6,774 nt of DNA from Tannerellaceae bacterium. GTDB taxonomy: Bacteria > Bacteroidota > Bacteroidia > Bacteroidales > Tannerellaceae. The DNA is taken from assembly GCA_031267775.1 (NCBI GenBank), contig JAIRYL010000213.1, forward strand, positions 1 through 6,774. Reading direction: 5' to 3'. Position 1 is the first letter of the stretch; each line of letters opens with the position of its first letter. The translations under genes and the position numbers were made by a program. Under the pieces are notes generated by a model. It saw nothing but the letters and a program-made list of their open reading frames with translations, ran no database searches and was not told where the DNA came from. This document shows, one piece after another, positions 5,755-6,774 of the stretch.

Positions 5755-6774
5755 TTAAAATTTAACGCTTATTCCCAACGAGTATGTGCGCGGTAATGGA
5801 TAATCGCTGTAACTCACGCCGGGCGTCAACGAAGCCGTACTGTTGCTAACATCCGGATTAAAGCAAGTTTCATTATTCGTAAATGTGTACAGGTTCGTTA
5901 TATTAACATACAGTTGGGTTCGCAATGAATTTAGATGAATCAATCTTCTGATAACCGACGCCGGCACATCATAGTTTAGCCTCAGGTTATTGATACGGAG
6001 GAAAGAACCCGTATCCATATAATGCTGGGAAATCTCCCGGTTACCGCCGGTAGAGGCGTCATTGGGGCGCGGCGCTTTTCCGTCGCCCGTTTCCCCTTCC
6101 GTTTTCCAGTAATTAAGCTGAGTAGCCAACTGCCCCACGCGATTCCCTCTCTTGTTCAAAATTCCAACAGCGGCAAGGTTTAATATTTCATTTCCGTAAC
6201 TGCCATATAAACTTACGCTCAAACTCAGATTTTTCCACGAAACATGATTCGTCATCCCATAAGTAAAATCGGGATAGGGATTTCCCATCTCGCCCTGGTC
6301 TAAAGAATTGATCATGCCGTCGGCATTTAAATCCACAAAACGTAAATCGCCGGGACGCGACTGGTTTGATGTTCCGCGTCCAAAGATCGGGCCTTTGTCT
6401 ACTTCGGCCTGGTTCATAAAGACCCCGTCGACCTGATAGCCGTAAAACATACCGATGGGACGACCGGTTTGGGTGATATGCGACGTACTCCTGATGGGGT
6501 CTCCTTCCGGGCCAAGCGCAATAACCTCGTTTTTGAAAGCGGATATATTGAAATCGGTCGACCAGATGAAATCCTTATTACGTATATTCTCTGTTTTCAC
6601 TTGTATGTCAAAACCTCTGTTTTCTACCTCGCCGATATTCTTGGTCGTGCGGGTAAACCCTGTGGTAGCCGGAATATTAACATCCAGCAATAAATCGGTA
6701 TTTCTTGAACGATAATAATCAAACGTTACGGCCAGTCTATTGTTAAAAAGAGAAACGTCCAAACCCGCATTTAT
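5755..6774 (-). CDS. susC: SusC/RagA family TonB-dependent outer-membrane transporter (C-terminal part)
   Basis: The frame is open to the right edge of the window, so this is the last 339 residues of a protein usually around 1000 residues long. The visible part begins INAGLDVSLFNNR; a TTG at 6762 is internal and not a start. It covers the last third of the 22-strand beta barrel. Typical SusC marks are RLAVTFDYYRSRNTDLLLD, NIGEVENRGFDIQ, the extracellular loop DLNADGMINSLDQGE (visible residues 148-162), which looks like a calcium-binding DxNxDG loop, NPYPDFTYGM and SFLRINNLRLNYDVP (257-271). It ends YSLGISVKF, with the terminal aromatic residue needed for barrel assembly by BAM. The plug domain, TonB box, signal peptide and any N-terminal carboxypeptidase-like or STN domain are outside the window. 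Together with the SusD it imports a large substrate, probably an oligosaccharide, into the periplasm. Confidence 0.95.
   Translation of the reverse strand: MNAGLDVSLFNNRLAVTFDYYRSRNTDLLLDVNIPATTGFTRTTKNIGEVENRGFDIQVKTENIRNKDFIWSTDFNISAFKNEVIALGPEGDPIRSTSHITQTGRPIGMFYGYQVDGVFMNQAEVDKGPIFGRGTSNQSRPGDLRFVDLNADGMINSLDQGEMGNPYPDFTYGMTNHVSWKNLSLSVSLYGSYGNEILNLAAVGILNKRGNRVGQLATQLNYWKTEGETGDGKAPRPNDASTGGNREISQHYMDTGSFLRINNLRLNYDVPASVIRRLIHLNSLRTQLYVNITNLYTFTNNETCFNPDVSNSTASLTPGVSYSDYPLPRTYSLGISVKF

Noticed and set aside
6455..6715. Two overlapping plus-strand frames opposite susC
   Set aside because: They sit opposite a conserved SusC barrel region in two different frames and show no protein features.
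6760..6762. TTG as the start of a 335-residue protein
   Set aside because: The frame stays open upstream to the window edge (INAG before the TTG-encoded Leu) and continues SusC barrel sequence, so the gene is simply cut by the window.

Overview
The window looks like chromosomal DNA from a member of the Bacteroidota, probably Bacteroidales. The evidence is a SusC-SusD pair, an AT-rich candidate promoter with a Bacteroides-type -7 element, the absence of Shine-Dalgarno sequences before the starts, and an insertion-sequence end of a type I associate with this phylum. Every gene I can support lies on the minus strand, so transcription runs from the right end of the window to the left.

Right to middle (6774 to 1271) is the 3' part of a polysaccharide-utilisation-type operon. 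It holds the C-terminal 339 codons of a SusC/RagA TonB-dependent outer-membrane transporter, a complete SusD/RagB lipoprotein, and two tandem paralogous proteins of an uncharacterised family that I read as a TIM barrel resembling glycoside hydrolases. The gaps between the four genes are only 23, 19 and 20 bases, so they are very probably co-transcribed from a promoter outside the window. The first paralog (509 aa) has a clear Tat signal, while the second (485 aa) has no signal sequence. The simplest model is that SusCD imports a glycan or glycoconjugate, the Tat paralog acts on it in the periplasm, and the second paralog acts in the cytoplasm. The substrate and reaction are unknown.

Left (1160 to 102), after a 110-base gap that contains a candidate promoter and a small inverted repeat, is a gene for a PIN-PhoH family ATPase. 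It is broken: after residue 348 the reading frame runs into foreign DNA and stops four codons later, so the C-terminal part of the ATPase domain, including the Walker B region, is lost.

Far left (116 to 1) is the cause of the break: the first 116 bases of an insertion sequence, including the first 21 codons of a transposase that resembles the IS1595 (ISXO2-like) family. Its start codon sits immediately behind a hairpin that contains a Bacteroides-type -7 box. The rest of the element and the remainder of the PhoH gene lie outside the window.

No tRNA, rRNA, CRISPR array or convincing intrinsic terminator was seen.
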